From Vulcaniibacterium thermophilum (GTDB lineage: Bacteria > Pseudomonadota > Gammaproteobacteria > Xanthomonadales > Xanthomonadaceae), in the NCBI RefSeq assembly GCF_007923255.1, contig NZ_VOHJ01000004.1, positions 62,001-126,000 of the forward strand: a DNA stretch of 64,000 nucleotides. The letters are read 5' to 3'. Under the pieces are notes generated by a model that was not told the origin of the DNA, made no database searches, and worked only from the letters and a program-made list of their open reading frames with translations. The translations under genes and the position numbers were made by a program. Below are positions 8,572-17,320 of this stretch, piece by piece; position 1 is the stretch's first letter, and every line of letters starts with the position of its first letter.

Positions 8572-10085
8572 GCGGTCTCTCCGATCAGCACGATGTCGGC
8601 ATGGGCCTGCGCGTATTCCAGCGCATAGGCCAGTTCACCCGGCGTGTGCGCGTGGACGTGCAGCAGCGGCTGGCCGCGCTCGACCGGATCGCCGACGCGC
8701 AGCCGGAAGTCCACTCCGGCGGTGGCGCTGGCGGGCGCACCGGCCAGCTTGGCGATGCGCGCCAGGCGGCGGTTGTCGACCGCGCGCACCACGCCGTGAT
8801 GCGCGCACGGCAGCGGCGCGACGTGCGGCGCCTGCGCGGGTTCGCGGAAGCCGCCCTGCGCCTCGCAGATGCGCAGGAACTTCCGCAGCGCCGCGCCGCC
8901 GGCGAGCAGCCGCTCGGCCTGCGCGCGGCCCTGGCCGGGCGCGGCGCCGGGCGCGATCTCGAGCAGGGCGCCGGCCAGATGCAGCGCGCGTTCGCGCAGG
9001 TCGGCCGGCGCGCCGGGTTCGTTGCGCAGCACCGCCAGCACGTCGCGCGCCTCCAGCGCCGGGCCGATGCCGTGGCCGACCGGCTGGCGGCCGTCGGTCA
9101 TGCGCACCTCGAGCGCGATGCCGAGCGCGGCGGCGGTGACCGCCAGCCGCGCGCGCAGCGCCTCGGCGGCCTCGGCCGAGCGCACTTTCGCGGTCGGGCC
9201 GACCGGCACGTCCACCAGCACGTGCGTCGCGCCCGCGGCGGCCTTCTTCGACAGCACGCTGGCGACCAGTTGGCCGTCGCTGTCGAAATCGAGCGGGCGT
9301 TCGACGCGGATCAGCACGTCGTCGGCCGGGCTCAGGCGCACGGTGCCGCCCCACACCACGCAGCCGCCCTCGCGTTCGACCACGCGGCGCATGGCGTCCA
9401 GCCCGAGCGCCACCGGCGCCATCACCTCCATCGTGTCGGCGGTGCCGGCGGGCGAGGTGATCGCGCGCGAGGACGTCTTGGGGATGCGGTGGCCGGCGGC
9501 GGCGACGATCGCCACCACGATCGGTGTGGTGCGGTTGCCCGGCAGGCCGCCGACGCAGTGCTTGTCCAGCACCGCGCCGCCGCCCCAGTCGAGCCGCTCG
9601 CCCACCGCCACCATCGCGCGCGTCAGCGCGATCGTCTCGGCGTGGTCGAGCCGCGTGCCGGCGCAGGCGGTGACGAACGCCGCCAGTTCGATGTCCGACA
9701 GCCGGTTGGCGACGGTGTCGCGCATCAGTTGCAGGAAGTCGGCCTCGTCGAGCCGTTGGCCGAACACCTTGGCGCGCAGGGCCGCCGCCGACGGCGGCGG
9801 CTCGGCGTGGGTGATCGTGGCATAGCCGTCGTGTTCGGGCCGCAGCGCGTTCCACGCCGCTTCCGACAGCGCGGCGACGTCGGTCGGCGGCCAGTCGCCG
9901 GTGCCGACGTTCAACGTCGCCACCAGTTCGCCCCCGCCATTGCGGATGCGCACGCGGGTGAGGGCGGTGAAGCCTTCCGAGCGGCAGACCGCGCAATCGC
10001 GATGCATGAACACCACCGGCTGCTGGTAGGTGTCGATCCCGGCACGGACCAGGCGCAGGCGGTTGGGGCGGGACGCATCGGCCAT
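8568..10085 (-). CDS. Thymidine/AMP phosphorylase family protein (long form)
   Basis: A 505-residue nucleoside or nucleotide phosphorylase of the long family that includes archaeal AMP phosphorylase; ordinary DeoA is about 440 residues. The extra N-terminal domain of about 85 residues (LRLVRAGIDTYQQPVVFMHRDC...) is the mark of this family. The catalytic part has DKHCVGGLPGNRTTPIVVAI, SSRAITSPAGTADTMEV (KTSSRAIT phosphate-binding segment), LSPADDVLIRVERPLDFD and LSKKAAAGATHVLVDVPVGPTAKV. Reaction: base release by phosphate, giving (deoxy)ribose 1-phosphate or, from AMP, ribose 1,5-bisphosphate; the sequence does not settle which. It is the first gene of the operon, 54 nt behind an FNR-type box, with GAGAAG before the ATG. 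Confidence 0.88.
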   Translation of the reverse strand: MADASRPNRLRLVRAGIDTYQQPVVFMHRDCAVCRSEGFTALTRVRIRNGGGELVATLNVGTGDWPPTDVAALSEAAWNALRPEHDGYATITHAEPPPSAAALRAKVFGQRLDEADFLQLMRDTVANRLSDIELAAFVTACAGTRLDHAETIALTRAMVAVGERLDWGGGAVLDKHCVGGLPGNRTTPIVVAIVAAAGHRIPKTSSRAITSPAGTADTMEVMAPVALGLDAMRRVVEREGGCVVWGGTVRLSPADDVLIRVERPLDFDSDGQLVASVLSKKAAAGATHVLVDVPVGPTAKVRSAEAAEALRARLAVTAAALGIALEVRMTDGRQPVGHGIGPALEARDVLAVLRNEPGAPADLRERALHLAGALLEIAPGAAPGQGRAQAERLLAGGAALRKFLRICEAQGGFREPAQAPHVAPLPCAHHGVVRAVDNRRLARIAKLAGAPASATAGVDFRLRVGDPVERGQPLLHVHAHTPGELAYALEYAQAHADIVLIGETA

Positions 10086-10138
10086 GGCGCTTCTCGAAGG
10101 ACGGCCGGGCCACCATAGCCCGGCGTGCGTGGAGGGAA

Positions 10139-10152
10139 TTGACGCAGGTCAA
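10139..10152 (-). promoter_or_regulatory. FNR/ANR-type box of the phosphorylase-phosphoketolase-acetate kinase operon
   Basis: TTGACGCAGGTCAA is symmetrical (TTGAC/GTCAA) and matches the relaxed Anr consensus. It overlaps the last codons of the P-type ATPase gene. On the minus strand a TATGGT hexamer follows 21 nt later, giving a predicted start about 19 nt before the first ATG of the operon. Weaker than the TTGAT boxes but with the same geometry. Confidence 0.78.
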
Positions 10153-12653
10153 GCCGCGCCGCGCCGGCGCATGCGCACCGCGTCGGCGATCGCCAGCAGC
10201 GCCCACGGCGCGGCCAGCGCGCCGAGCGCGTAGGCCGGCGGCGGCGGCGCGAAGCCGAACGCGCGCGCCGCCGTGTCCCACGAGGCGAGCGTGGCCAGCA
10301 ACGCCAGCGCGGCCGCCGCGATCGCACGGAACGCCGGGTTGGCGCGCACCACCGCGGCCACGAACGAGTGCGCGTGCTGGCGGTTGAACACGATCAGGCC
10401 GAGGTTGCCGGCCACCAGCGCGATGAACGCCAGCGCGCCGGCCTGCGGCGCGGGCAGCGCGTTCCACAGCGCGGCGCCGTACACGGCCGCCACCGCGAGA
10501 AATACCAGCGCCCCGGCGCCGAGGCCGGAGGCGAGCGTGCGCGCGTCGAGCAGGCGCGCGCCGGGCGGCCGCGGCGGGCGGCGCATCACGTCGGCGGCGG
10601 GCGGCTCGCGCTCGAACACCAGCGTCGAGGCCGGATCGATGATCAGTTCCAGGATCACTACGTGCAGAGGCAGCAGCACCAGCGGCTGGCCGAGCAGCAA
10701 CGGCAGCAGCGCGAGCCCGGTGATCGGCACGTGCACGGCGAGGATGTAGCGCACCGCGCGCACGATGTTGTCGTAGATCGCGCGGCCCTGGCGGATCGCG
10801 TGCACGACGGTGACGAAGTCGTCGTCCAGCAGCACGATCGCCGCCGCCTCGCGCGCGACGTCGGTGCCGCGTCCGCCCATCGCCACGCCGACGTCGGCGG
10901 CGACCAGCGCCGGCGCGTCGTTGACGCCGTCGCCGGTCATCGCCACCACCGCGCCCTGCGCCTTGAGCGCGCGCACCAGACGCAGTTTCTGCTCGGGCTT
11001 CATGCGCGCGAACACGTCGATTCCGGCCGCGCAGCGCGCCAGCGCCGCGTCGTCGAGCCGGGCGACATCGGCGCCGGTGCGCGCCTCCCCGGCCCGCGCC
11101 AGCCCGGCCTGCGCCGCGATCGCGCGCGCGGTCTCCAGGTGATCGCCGGTCATCATCACCACGCGCACGCCCGCCGCCTGCGCCTCGGCCACCGCGGCCG
11201 GGACGCCCTCGCGCAACGGATCGGCGAGTGCGATCAGACCGCGCCATGCGAAGCGGAAGCCGCGCGCGCCGAGCGGCAGCGTGCGCGCATCGTCCACCCA
11301 CTCGGCCGAGCACGCGCCGAGCACGCGCAGGCCGCGTCGCGCCATCGCCTCCGCCTCGCCCGAAAGCCGCGCGCGTTCCTCGTCGGGCAGGCCGCACAGC
11401 TCGGCGACCGCTTCCGGCGCGCCCTTGCACGCCACCTGCAGCCGCGCGGCGCCGGGCGCGCGCCAGACGTGCGCGGTCGCCAGCAGCTCGGGAGAAAGCG
11501 GGTATTCGTGCACGCGCACCCAGTCGGCGCGGTCCGGCACGCCGGCCGCGCGCGCGGCGTCGCGGATGGCGCGCTCCATCGGATCGTGCGGCGCATCCGG
11601 ACAGGCGCGTTCGGCGCATTCGACGAGCGCGCGCAGCGCCGGCGCCAGCCCCTCGCGCGGGGGCGCACGCAGCCCTTCGGCGCACAGCTCGGCGACCCGC
11701 ATGCGGTTCTCGGTGAGCGTGCCGGTCTTGTCGGTGCACAGCACGGTGACGGCGCCGAGCGCCTCGATCGCCGGCGGGCGCCGCACCAGCGCGCGATGGC
11801 GCGCCATCCGCCACGCGCCAAGGGCGAGGAACACCGTCAGCACCACCGGGAACTCCTCCGGAATGTTGGCGATCGCCAGCGTGATGCCCGCCAGCAGGGC
11901 CTGCAGCCAGTCGCGGTAGCGCAGCATCACCAGCGCGACCACCAGCACCGAGACGGCGATGCTCAACGCGGCGAACACGCGGACGACGCGGCGCATCTCG
12001 CGCTGCATCGGGGTCGGCTGCGGGCGCAGCGTGCGCAGCGTGCTGCCGATGCGGCCGACCTCGGTGTCGGCGCCGATGGCGATCACCTCGGCCACGCCGT
12101 GGCCGGCCACCACCAGGGTGGACGCATGCAGCACCGCGTCGCCGCTCGCCGCGCCGGCGGCGACCGTGCGCCGCACCGGCACCGACTCGCCGGTCAGCAG
12201 CGACTCGTCGACCGTCAGCCCGCTCTCCTCCAGCACGCGCGCGTCGGCCGGGACCCGGTCGCCTTCGGACACCAGCATCACGTCGCCCACCACCACCTCG
12301 CGGCCCGGCACCACACGCACTTCGCCGTCGCGCAGCACCCGCGCGCGCGGGCTGCTGAGGTCGCGCAGCGCCTGCAGCGCGCGTTCCGAACGCAGCTCCT
12401 GGTAGGCCGTGATCGCGACCACCAGCACCACCGAGAGCGCCAGCGCGACGGCCTCCTGCGGATCGCCCAGCAGCACGTAGAGCGCCGCCGCGCCGATCAG
12501 CAGCAGGATCATCGGCTCGCGCAGCACCGCGATCACCAGCGCGAACGTGCCGCGCCGGTCCGGTTGCGGCAGCACGTTCGGCCCGTGGCGGGCCAGCCGC
12601 TCGGCCGCCTGCGCCGCGCTCAGGCCCCGCGGCGGTGTCGCCGGTGCCGTCAT
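10149..12653 (-). CDS. Cation-transporting P-type ATPase
   Basis: An 834-residue P-type ATPase with the full set of motifs: actuator TGES in ESLLTGESVPVRR, phosphorylated Asp308 in CTDKTGTLTEN, VACKGAPEAV (KGAP nucleotide site), TGD in MMTGDHLETARAI, and hinge AMTGDGVNDAPAL. The M4 segment is NIPEEFPVVLTVFLALGAW and the M6 segment ELIIDPASTLVFE, so it belongs to the P2-type group (Ca2+, Mn2+ or H+ like), not the heavy-metal CPx group; no N-terminal metal-binding domain is present. The ion is unknown. A P-type ATPase (PA1429) is an Anr-regulated gene in Pseudomonas aeruginosa, which fits its place after an FNR-box-led stress gene. Confidence 0.93.
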   Translation of the reverse strand: MTAPATPPRGLSAAQAAERLARHGPNVLPQPDRRGTFALVIAVLREPMILLLIGAAALYVLLGDPQEAVALALSVVLVVAITAYQELRSERALQALRDLSSPRARVLRDGEVRVVPGREVVVGDVMLVSEGDRVPADARVLEESGLTVDESLLTGESVPVRRTVAAGAASGDAVLHASTLVVAGHGVAEVIAIGADTEVGRIGSTLRTLRPQPTPMQREMRRVVRVFAALSIAVSVLVVALVMLRYRDWLQALLAGITLAIANIPEEFPVVLTVFLALGAWRMARHRALVRRPPAIEALGAVTVLCTDKTGTLTENRMRVAELCAEGLRAPPREGLAPALRALVECAERACPDAPHDPMERAIRDAARAAGVPDRADWVRVHEYPLSPELLATAHVWRAPGAARLQVACKGAPEAVAELCGLPDEERARLSGEAEAMARRGLRVLGACSAEWVDDARTLPLGARGFRFAWRGLIALADPLREGVPAAVAEAQAAGVRVVMMTGDHLETARAIAAQAGLARAGEARTGADVARLDDAALARCAAGIDVFARMKPEQKLRLVRALKAQGAVVAMTGDGVNDAPALVAADVGVAMGGRGTDVAREAAAIVLLDDDFVTVVHAIRQGRAIYDNIVRAVRYILAVHVPITGLALLPLLLGQPLVLLPLHVVILELIIDPASTLVFEREPPAADVMRRPPRPPGARLLDARTLASGLGAGALVFLAVAAVYGAALWNALPAPQAGALAFIALVAGNLGLIVFNRQHAHSFVAAVVRANPAFRAIAAAALALLATLASWDTAARAFGFAPPPPAYALGALAAPWALLAIADAVRMRRRGAA

Positions 12654-12729
12654 CCGGCAGTGCCGCGGCGCGCCGCCGCGCGCCGGATCGCGGGACGCGC
12701 GCGCCGGGGCCGCGTCGGCGAGCGCATGC

Positions 12730-13542
12730 TCAGTGCCTCATGAACAGCGGCACGCGGCTGCGGTGCAGCAGCTCGCGGGTCACGCCGCCGAGCATCCATT
12801 CGGCCAGACGCGTGCGTCCATAAGCGCCCATCACGATCAGATCGGCCTCCGCCGCGAACGCGGTCGAGAGGATGACGTGGGCGGGATCGGCATCGGCCGC
12901 GATCCGGCGGAGCTCGTACTCGAGCTGATGGCGCGCGGCCCAGTCGGCCAGATCGAAGTCCGGCAGCGGGCGGTCGGGCTTGCGTTCTTCCCCGGCGACG
13001 ACGGTGATGCGGCGCGCCCGCTCCAGCAGCGGCAGGGCGTCGTGCAGCGCGCGGATGGCTTCGGCCGAACCGTTCCAGGCGATGACCACCCGCTCGCAGT
13101 TGGGGTCGTCGGCCGTGCAGTCGGCCGGAACGACGATGCAGGGCACTCCGGCGGTCAGCACCAGCTCGGCCAGGCCGCCCGGCGTTCCCCACGGCTCGGC
13201 CGGGTTGGCGCCGAGCACCAGCAGGTCGTGCCAGTGCCCCATGTAGCGCAGCACGTTGGCGGGCAGTCCGCTGGAGACCACCCAGCGCGGATGCGGCACG
13301 CCGAGCGACGACGCCCAGGCGAGGACGTCCGGCCCGGCGGCGCGCGCGCGTTCCAGTTCCTCCTGCACGCTGGCGTATTCGACCAGCGCGAACGCGGCGT
13401 CGTACATCGGCGGCACCGGCAGGCCGGGCGGAACGTTCACCGCGGTCAGCGTGGCGCGCCAGCGCGCCGCGAGCGCGGCGGCGTAGGTCAGCGCCGGCTC
13501 GCGGCGGGTGTGGTCGAGCACATGGACGAGTACGTCGCGCAT
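12730..13542 (-). CDS. Universal stress protein, tandem UspA domains
   Basis: A 270-residue cytoplasmic protein with two UspA domains. Domain 1 (about 1-140) begins MRDVLVHVLDHTRREPALTYAAALAARW; domain 2 (about 150-270) contains ERVVIAWNGSAEAIRALHDALPLL and ends with ADLIVMGAYGRTRLAEWMLGGVTRELL, the GxxGxR nucleotide-binding tail. Tandem Usp proteins are common in anaerobic stress regulons. The ATG is preceded by AGGAG. It has its own FNR box 67-80 nt upstream and is followed after 76 nt by the P-type ATPase, so the two are probably co-transcribed. Confidence 0.9.
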   Translation of the reverse strand: MRDVLVHVLDHTRREPALTYAAALAARWRATLTAVNVPPGLPVPPMYDAAFALVEYASVQEELERARAAGPDVLAWASSLGVPHPRWVVSSGLPANVLRYMGHWHDLLVLGANPAEPWGTPGGLAELVLTAGVPCIVVPADCTADDPNCERVVIAWNGSAEAIRALHDALPLLERARRITVVAGEERKPDRPLPDFDLADWAARHQLEYELRRIAADADPAHVILSTAFAAEADLIVMGAYGRTRLAEWMLGGVTRELLHRSRVPLFMRH

Positions 13543-13608
13543 TTCCCTGCTCCTTCTCGCGCCGGAAGGCCGGCGCCCGGATGGTGATCCCGTGGCGCGC
13601 GGCCGGTA

Positions 13609-13622
13609 TTGATCCGCGTCAA
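13609..13622 (-). promoter_or_regulatory. FNR/ANR-type box of the usp-ATPase unit
   Basis: TTGATCCGCGTCAA (one arm perfect, the other GTCAA). It overlaps the stop codon of the upstream metallo-beta-lactamase gene. A weak -10 candidate CACCAT lies 22 nt downstream on the minus strand, giving a leader of about 32 nt to the usp ATG. Confidence 0.78.
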
Positions 13623-15085
13623 GCCGGCCTCGACCGTGCCGCGGGCGCCGTCCGATGCCGCGCACCCTCGCTCCGCGCGGGTGAAGCGGCGGTCTCGGAC
13701 GCAGCGGGCCGCTGCGCGTCGAGCCGCACCTGTTCCAGGTGCTCGGGCACGCGGCAGGTCCATCCCAGTTCGTTCTGGATGCGGCGGCGCAGGGTGTCGG
13801 ACGCGTTCGGCTCGCCGTGGGTGACGTAGGCGACCGCCGGACGGCTGCCGCCCTCGCGCATCCACGCCAGCAGTTCATCGGCGTCGGCGTGCGCCGAATA
13901 GCCCTGCAACTGCACCACCTCGGCGCGGATCGGGACGTCGCGGCCGAACATGCGCAGCGTCTTCGCGCCCGCCGCCAGCGAAGCGCCGCGGGTGCCGCCG
14001 GCCTGGTAGCCGCTGAGCAGGATGGCGTTGCGCGGATCCGGGCCGAACGCGGCGATGTGGTGCAGCACGCGCCCGCCGGTGGCCATGCCGCTGGCGGAGA
14101 TGATGATCATCGGCCCGGAGCGGCGGTTCAGCGCCTTGGACTCCTCGACCGAGTGCACGAAGTGCGCGGTCTCGTACATGCGCCGGCACTCCTCCTCGCC
14201 GAGCCGGTGCTCGCCGCCGTGGCGGTGATAGAGCGCGGTCGCGTCCACCGCCATCGGGCTGTTGAGGAAGATCGGCACCGCCGGCAGCTCGCCGCGCTGG
14301 CGCAGCCGGGCCAGATGCAGCAGCAGCGACTGCGCGCGGCCGACCGCGAACGCCGGCACCACCACCACGCCGCCGCGCGCGATCACCCGCCGCACCGCGA
14401 CCGACAGCTCGCGGTCGGGATCGACCGCCGCATGCGCGCGGTCGCCGTAGGTCGATTCGCACACCAGCACGTCGCAATCGGGACGGGGCGCCGGCGGGCG
14501 CATCAGCGCATCGTCGGGGCGGCCGAGATCGCCGCTGAAGTGCACGCGGACGCCGTCGATCTCCAGCGTGATCTGCGCCGCGCCGAGAATGTGCCCGGCC
14601 GGCCGGAAGCTCGCGCGGATGCCCGGCGCCAGCTCGCGCGTGCGGTCGAAGTCGCAGTCGCGCAGCAGTCCGAGGGCGTCGCGCGCATCGCGTTCGGTGT
14701 ACAGCGGACGCGGCTGCGCATGGCGGGAATAGCCGTGACGCCGTGCGAACTCGGCTTCCTCCTCGAGCAGCCGGCCCGAGTCGGGCAGCAGCAGGCCGCA
14801 CAGCTCGCGCGTGCCCGACGTGCACCACACCGGCCCGCGGAAACCGTCGCGCGCCAGCGCGGGCAGGTAGCCGGAATGGTCCAGGTGCGCATGCGTGAGC
14901 AGCACCGCGTCGATCGTCGCCGGATCGACCGGGAACGGCTGCCGGTTGCGTTCGCGCAACTGCTTGTAGCCCTGGAACAGGCCGCAATCGACCAGCACGC
15001 GCAGGCGTCCGGTATCGATCAGATAGCGCGAGCCGGTGACGGTGCCTGCGGCACCGAGGAACCGCAGCGTCGGGGTGTCGGTCAT
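13619..15085 (-). CDS. Metallo-beta-lactamase / beta-CASP RNA-processing family protein
   Basis: A 488-residue hydrolase of the beta-CASP metallo-beta-lactamase group (CPSF/Ysh1-like exo- or endoribonucleases). The metal-binding motif is LLTHAHLDHSGYLP near residue 55; further ligands appear in RPAGHILGAAQ, VHFSGDLGRPDD and ESTYGDRAH. The beta-CASP insert carries VVVPAFAVGRAQSLLLHLARL and IIISASGMATGGRVLHH; the C-terminal RMMBL part has QLQGYSAHADADELLAW. The last 40 residues are low-complexity and unlike the family. It starts 14 nt after the SDR gene, with which it shares an FNR-box promoter. RNA as the substrate follows from the family, not from this sequence. Confidence 0.93.
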   Translation of the reverse strand: MTDTPTLRFLGAAGTVTGSRYLIDTGRLRVLVDCGLFQGYKQLRERNRQPFPVDPATIDAVLLTHAHLDHSGYLPALARDGFRGPVWCTSGTRELCGLLLPDSGRLLEEEAEFARRHGYSRHAQPRPLYTERDARDALGLLRDCDFDRTRELAPGIRASFRPAGHILGAAQITLEIDGVRVHFSGDLGRPDDALMRPPAPRPDCDVLVCESTYGDRAHAAVDPDRELSVAVRRVIARGGVVVVPAFAVGRAQSLLLHLARLRQRGELPAVPIFLNSPMAVDATALYHRHGGEHRLGEEECRRMYETAHFVHSVEESKALNRRSGPMIIISASGMATGGRVLHHIAAFGPDPRNAILLSGYQAGGTRGASLAAGAKTLRMFGRDVPIRAEVVQLQGYSAHADADELLAWMREGGSRPAVAYVTHGEPNASDTLRRRIQNELGWTCRVPEHLEQVRLDAQRPAASETAASPARSEGARHRTAPAARSRPA

Positions 15086-15099
15086 GGGCGCTCTCCGGC

Positions 15100-15873
15100 T
15101 CAGCGTGCGGTGTAGCCGCCGTCGATCACCAGCTCGGCGCCGGTGACGAACTTCGACTCGTCCGAGGCCAGGTACACCACGCCCCAGGCGATGTCGTCCG
15201 GCTCGCCGATGTGGCCGAGCGGATGCAGGTTGCCCAGGTCCTTCAGCGCCTGCTCGAGATCGGTGGCGCCGCTGGACTGCAGATGGTGCTCGACCATCGG
15301 CGTGCGGATGTAGCCGGGATGGATCGAGTTCACCCGGATACGGTCGGGCGCGTAGATCAGCGCGTCGGTCTTGGTCATCAGCCGCACCGCGCCCTTGGAG
15401 GCGTGATACGGCGGCACGTCGGGCGCGCCGACCAGACCGTAGATCGACGACAGATTGACGATGCTGCCGCCGCCCGCGCGCTTCAGGTGCGGGATCGCGT
15501 GCTTGGTGCAGAGGAACACGCCCTTGACGTTGACCGCCTGCACGCGGTCCCACTCCTCCACGGTCACTTCGTGGGTGGGTTTGTTGATGCCGGCGATGCC
15601 GGCGTTGTTGACCAGCACGTCGAGGCCGCCGAACCAGGCGGCGGCCTCGTCGATCGCACGCTGCACCTCGCTTTCGGAGGCGACGTCGACGTGCCAGTAG
15701 CGCGACTCGTGGCCCTGCACCTGCAACTGGCGCAGCAGCGCCTGGCCCTCGCTGTCGAGCACATCGAACAGCGCGACCCGCGCGCCTTCCTCCGCCATCC
15801 GCAGCGCGCAGGCGCGGCCGATGCCGACGGCTGCGCCGGTGACGATGCAGACCTTGTCCTTGAGGCGGTTCAT
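15100..15873 (-). CDS. Short-chain dehydrogenase/reductase
   Basis: A 257-residue classical SDR oxidoreductase. NAD(P) site VTGAAVGIGRACALRMAEEG (TGxxxGIG) near residue 12, acidic residue in LFDVLDSEG pointing to NAD preference, NNAG in VLVNNAGIAGIN, and the catalytic Ser-Tyr-Lys in LSSIYGLVGAPDVPPYHASKG. The C-terminus FVTGAELVIDGGYTAR is typical. The substrate is unknown. GGGAG precedes the ATG. It is the promoter-proximal gene of an FNR-box-led pair with the metallo-beta-lactamase. Confidence 0.94.
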   Translation of the reverse strand: MNRLKDKVCIVTGAAVGIGRACALRMAEEGARVALFDVLDSEGQALLRQLQVQGHESRYWHVDVASESEVQRAIDEAAAWFGGLDVLVNNAGIAGINKPTHEVTVEEWDRVQAVNVKGVFLCTKHAIPHLKRAGGGSIVNLSSIYGLVGAPDVPPYHASKGAVRLMTKTDALIYAPDRIRVNSIHPGYIRTPMVEHHLQSSGATDLEQALKDLGNLHPLGHIGEPDDIAWGVVYLASDESKFVTGAELVIDGGYTAR

Positions 15874-15927
15874 CGCTTCGCTCCCGATCCGGAGGCCCCA
15901 CCTTGCGCCGCACCGGGGCAGGGTGCC

Positions 15928-15941
15928 TTGACCCGGATCAA
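15928..15941. promoter_or_regulatory. FNR/ANR box between the SDR and MgtC/DUF4010 genes
   Basis: TTGACCCGGATCAA (one arm TTGAC, the other perfect ATCAA). Toward the minus strand CAAGGT begins 22 nt from the box, giving a 20-nt leader for the SDR gene. Toward the plus strand no convincing -10 stands at that spacing, so control of the MgtC-like gene is doubtful. Confidence 0.85.
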
Positions 15942-16058
15942 ACCGCGGTGGACGGGCTGCCGGGGTTTGCGACCGCCCGCACGTCGCGCCCGCCGCCGCG
16001 GTGCCGGCGCCGTCGCACGCCTATTTACTGGCGTGCGGGGCTGCTCCAAGCTCGCGCC

Positions 16059-17300
16059 ATGCCGCTCTTCGACACCGTGCAGGGGTTCCTGGTCGCGCTG
16101 GGCATCGGCCTGCTGGTCGGTGTCGACCGCGAGCGTCGCAAGGGCCGCGAGCGCGCGCACGGCGTGGCCGGGCTGCGCACGTTCGCGCTGGCCGCGTTGC
16201 TGGGGGCGGTCGCGCACGAGCTGGGGCCGGTCGCGATGGCCGTCGCCGGCGCGTTCGTCACCGCCGCGTCGCTCGCGAGCTGGTTCTGGACCCGCGCCCG
16301 CGACCCCGGCCTGACCACCGAGACCGCGCTGCTGGTGGTGTTCCTGCTGGGCATGGTGGCGATGCGCGAGCCGGTGCTGGCGGGCGGGCTGGGCGTGGCG
16401 GTGGCGGTGCTGCTGGCCGCGAAGTCGCAACTGCACCGCTTCGCGCGCAGCGTGCTGAGCGAACAGGAGCTGCACGACGCGTTGATGCTGGCGGCCGGCG
16501 CGCTGATCGTCCTGCCGCTGTTGCCCGACGACGCGATCGATCCCTGGGGCGTGCTCAATCCGCGCGCCCTGTGGCTGCTGGTGCTGCTGGTGATCGCCAT
16601 CAACGCCGGCGGCCACGTCGCGCTGCGGCTGTTCGGCGCGCGCGGGGGGCTGCTGTTCGCCGGATTCGCCGGCGGGTTCGTTTCCAGCACGGCCACCATC
16701 GCCGCGCTCGGGGTGCGTGCGAAGGCGACGCCGGCGGTCATGCCGGCGTGCGTCAGCGCGGCTGTTGTGTCCAACCTGAGCACGGTGATCCAGCTCGCGC
16801 TGATCACCGGCGCGCTCTCGCCGCGGCTCACCGTGTCGATGGCCGGACCGCTGCTCGCCGCCGCGCTGGCGGTGCTGGCGTTCGCCGCGATCGCGGGCTG
16901 GCGCGGCCGCGATCGGCCGCCGCCGGAGGGCGGCGTGCTCGCCGATCATGCGTTCAAGCTGCGCTACGTGCTGATGTTCGTCGCGGTGCTGAGCGCGGTG
17001 ATGCTGGCATCCGCCGCCGCGCTCGCGTACTGGGGCCATGCCGCGCTCGGCTGGACGCTGGCGCTGTCCGGCTTCGCCGACGTGCACGCCGCCGCCGCCA
17101 CCGCGGCGCAACTGGTGGCGGTCGGGCACGTACCGGTGAGCGATGCGGGCACCGGCGTGCTCGCCGCGCTGGCGACCAATTCGCTGATGAAGCTGTTGAT
17201 GGCGCTGGCCAGCGGCGGGCGCGGCTATGCGCTGCGCGTGCTGCCCGGCGTGGCGGCGATGGTGGCCGCGTTCGCGGCCGCGCTGTGGCTGGGCGCCTGA
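16059..17300 (+). CDS. MgtC/SapB-DUF4010 integral membrane protein
   Basis: A 413-residue inner-membrane protein with about 12 hydrophobic helices. The N-terminal third is an MgtC/SapB domain: QGFLVALGIGLLVGVDRERR, then GVAGLRTFALAALLG and TETALLVVFLLG. The C-terminal part is DUF4010-like, with FAGGFVSSTATIAALG, LSGFADVHAAAATAAQL and LATNSLMKLLMALASGG. Members are sometimes linked to Mg2+ or acid stress, but no biochemical role is established for this long form. The ATG at 16059 is chosen because it opens the conserved helix; upstream in-frame codons are not family-like. Followed by a REP-like hairpin and the convergent azurin gene. Confidence 0.88.
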   Translation: MPLFDTVQGFLVALGIGLLVGVDRERRKGRERAHGVAGLRTFALAALLGAVAHELGPVAMAVAGAFVTAASLASWFWTRARDPGLTTETALLVVFLLGMVAMREPVLAGGLGVAVAVLLAAKSQLHRFARSVLSEQELHDALMLAAGALIVLPLLPDDAIDPWGVLNPRALWLLVLLVIAINAGGHVALRLFGARGGLLFAGFAGGFVSSTATIAALGVRAKATPAVMPACVSAAVVSNLSTVIQLALITGALSPRLTVSMAGPLLAAALAVLAFAAIAGWRGRDRPPPEGGVLADHAFKLRYVLMFVAVLSAVMLASAAALAYWGHAALGWTLALSGFADVHAAAATAAQLVAVGHVPVSDAGTGVLAALATNSLMKLLMALASGGRGYALRVLPGVAAMVAAFAAALWLGA

Positions 17301-17320
17301 AACCCCGACGCGCCCGACAT

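Noticed and set aside
15941-16059. FNR control of the MgtC/DUF4010 gene from the 15928 box
   Set aside because: No -10 hexamer at 21-23 nt on the plus strand and the leader would be over 80 nt; the box fits the SDR side.
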